This document shows, in pieces, positions 5,898-7,586 of a stretch of 7,586 nt of DNA; positions within the stretch are counted from its first letter, which is position 1; each line of letters opens with the position of its first letter. Below the pieces are notes generated by a model. It ran no database searches. It was not told the origin of the DNA and was given only the letters and a program-made list of their open reading frames with translations. Position numbers and translations under genes: made by a program. Origin of the DNA: Clostridiales bacterium (lineage in GTDB: Bacteria > Bacillota > Desulfitobacteriia > Desulfitobacteriales > Desulfitobacteriaceae); assembly GCA_027357125.1 (NCBI GenBank), contig DAHVVW010000092.1:1-7586 (forward strand), in the 5' to 3' direction.

Positions 5898-7586
5898 ATG
5901 AAAGGGCTATTAACAAAATGGTTGCAGCATAATACTTGGAGTGAACGGTTGGACGATGAGGAGCAGTGGCAGCGTGAAGTAGATGCCCTTTACGGATTGC
6001 TGGCAAATTACTATGGTTCTGATAAACTCGTGTTAAAAGCAAGTAAACTTGAAGCCTTGAGCCTAATGCGTTCAGATAGCCTGCCCGAGCGGGTGGCCGG
6101 GCTGCAAAAGCTTATCAGTGATGACCCTACGGTCAAGCCAACTCCCCGGAAGCAGGAGATCCCTGCGCTCCTGGATGAGATTGAGGAAAAGATTGCTGAT
6201 TTATTGGCCCGCCGCTCGGTGGAAGACCGCCTGGAAAAAGCGGTCGCCGACAAAATGCAGGAGCGGCATGAAGATTATGTTAAAGACATAAAAATGCAGG
6301 TTCTGAAAGAAACTTCAAGCCCGGAAAATGCGCAGACTTTGAAGAAACTTGCGGTGCTTGAGGTTATGAACCAGACTAAGCTGGGGAGCCAGGCTGCGGA
6401 TATTCTTCGCCCCCAGGCTGTGGAGGAGATTATCGGGCAAGAAAGTGCGGTCAGAGCCTTGCTGGCAAAGCTGGCCACTCCTTACCCCCAGCATATTCTG
6501 ATTTACGGGCCGCCGGGAGTTGGAAAAACATCTGCTGCCAGGGTGGCATTGGAGACGGTGAAGAAACATCCTCATTCCCCGTTTGCCTCTAATGCTCCTT
6601 TTGTCGAAGTGGATGGTACGACATTGCGCTGGGATCCCCGGGATGTGACCAATCCCCTCTTGGGTTCGGTGCATGACCCTATTTATCAGGGAGCTAAACG
6701 CGATCTGGCTGACACCGGAATTCCAGAGCCCAAGCTTGGCTTGGTAAGCGATGCTCATGGGGGGATCCTTTTTATTGATGAGATCGGAGAAATGGACAGT
6801 CTTCTTTTAAATAAGCTCTTAAAAGTTTTGGAAGACAAGCGGGTGTCATTTGATTCATCCTATTACGACCCGGGCGACCCCTCTATTCCACAGTATATTA
6901 AGAAATTATTTGAGGAAGGCGCGCCCGCTGATTTTGTCCTGATCGGGGCGACCACACGCGATCCCGGTGAACTTAACCCAGCACTCCGTTCCCGCTGTGC
7001 TGAGATTTACTTTGTCCCGCTGGAACCTGTGGATGTTCAGAATATCGTGCGCCAGGCAGCTTTCAAACTGGGAGTGAGCCTGGAGAAAAATGTACCGGAA
7101 ATCATTAGCGAGTACGTGATTGAAGGCCGTAAAGCAACCAGCCTTTTGACAGATGCTTACGGCTTGGCGCGGTTCCGTAACCCTGAGCAAGAGAGGATTA
7201 CAGTCACTAGTGCCGATGTCTACGAAGTCATGCGTTCAGCGCGCCTTACTCCCTATAATGTCAATAAAGCGACATCCGAACCGGAAACCGGACGTATTTT
7301 GGGGTTGGGAGTGGCAGGTTTTGTAGGGTCTGTGTTGGAGATTGAAGTGATAACTTTTACTGACCGCAACGGGAAAGGCTCGGTTCGTTTTAATGAAACG
7401 GCTGGGAGCATGGCCCGCGATGCGGTGTTTAATGCCACGGCGATGATCAGGAATCTGACGGGGGAAGACCTGAGCAATTATGACGTGCATGTTAATGTAA
7501 TCGGCGGGGGCAAGATTGACGGGCCTTCGGCCGGGCTAGCCACAACCTTGGCTATTTACAGTTCTCTCAAAGGACAGCCTTTGCGG
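5898..7586 (+). CDS. lonC: LonC-type AAA+ protease (C-terminus outside window)
   Basis: The frame is open from the ATG at 5898 to the window edge, giving 563 codons with no stop. The SD is GGAAGGGG (5884-5891) at 6 nt. The first ~190 residues are charged and helical, with coiled-coil character, instead of the substrate-binding N domain of classical LonA. An AAA+ module follows: Walker A GPPGVGKT (204-211), Walker B ILFIDE (290-295), sensor 1 in IGATTRDP (349-356) and arginines in ALRSRC (R364, R366). The S16-type peptidase domain begins near 435 and includes IGGGKIDGPSAG, whose serine (S544) is the catalytic nucleophile. The partner lysine, about 40 residues later, lies beyond the edge. This layout, with an insertion between Walker B and sensor 1, fits the LonC group of spore-forming Clostridia rather than LonB, which has N-terminal membrane helices. 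Substrates are unknown. Confidence 0.93.
   Translation, partial: MKGLLTKWLQHNTWSERLDDEEQWQREVDALYGLLANYYGSDKLVLKASKLEALSLMRSDSLPERVAGLQKLISDDPTVKPTPRKQEIPALLDEIEEKIADLLARRSVEDRLEKAVADKMQERHEDYVKDIKMQVLKETSSPENAQTLKKLAVLEVMNQTKLGSQAADILRPQAVEEIIGQESAVRALLAKLATPYPQHILIYGPPGVGKTSAARVALETVKKHPHSPFASNAPFVEVDGTTLRWDPRDVTNPLLGSVHDPIYQGAKRDLADTGIPEPKLGLVSDAHGGILFIDEIGEMDSLLLNKLLKVLEDKRVSFDSSYYDPGDPSIPQYIKKLFEEGAPADFVLIGATTRDPGELNPALRSRCAEIYFVPLEPVDVQNIVRQAAFKLGVSLEKNVPEIISEYVIEGRKATSLLTDAYGLARFRNPEQERITVTSADVYEVMRSARLTPYNVNKATSEPETGRILGLGVAGFVGSVLEIEVITFTDRNGKGSVRFNETAGSMARDAVFNATAMIRNLTGEDLSNYDVHVNVIGGGKIDGPSAGLATTLAIYSSLKGQPLR

Noticed and set aside
6315..6758. A 147-codon open frame on the minus strand inside lonC
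   Set aside because: It lies opposite the AAA+ module of lonC, whose plus-strand product carries all the expected motifs. The minus-strand product has no recognisable domain and no SD, and long antisense frames are common opposite GC-biased codons.

Overview
The window looks like a chromosomal segment of a spore-forming Clostridia-class Firmicute, most like the Peptococcaceae/Desulfitobacteriaceae. The evidence is the low-GC Gram-positive gene order rpsF-ssb-rpsR, then a YybS-type (DUF2232) membrane protein, rplI and a LonC-type protease. Strong purine-rich Shine-Dalgarno (SD) sites and GTG and TTG starts agree with this. Every supported gene is on the + strand. No tRNA, rRNA, insertion sequence or CRISPR array was seen.

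Left part (1-2927): the 3' end of an unrecognised conserved-looking gene runs in from the left edge. It is followed by a small two-helix membrane protein and a large methyl-accepting chemotaxis protein (MCP). These two sit directly before the ribosomal operon and look like an accessory insertion beside housekeeping genes. The MCP has no ATG, GTG or TTG codon that would include its first membrane helix. The best start is an ATT at 735 behind a purine-rich SD-like site. With that start, four helices precede the Cache-like sensor domain, which would put the sensor on the cytoplasmic side.

Middle (2928-4057): an extended -10 promoter (TG-C-TATAAT) drives rpsF-ssb-rpsR. The leader starts with a perfect 6-bp hairpin. 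It continues into a structure resembling the published S6:S18 autoregulatory motif, with a CCG next to a closing helix that covers the start of the rpsF SD. The operon ends in a strong intrinsic terminator just after rpsR. Its products are two small-subunit proteins that bind the 30S platform together (S6, S18) and the single-strand DNA-binding protein.

Right part (4058-7586): a second, tightly packed unit encodes a MazG-like small protein, the DUF2232 membrane protein, ribosomal protein L9 and LonC. LonC runs off the right edge after 563 codons, past the catalytic serine but before the expected lysine. No terminator lies between these genes, so co-transcription is likely, but no convincing promoter was found in 4058-4138. 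The gdpP (yybT) gene that adjoins yybS and rplI in Bacillus subtilis is absent here.

Most of the window is ordinary core genome. The points most worth a second look are the MCP start and topology and the rpsF leader RNA.
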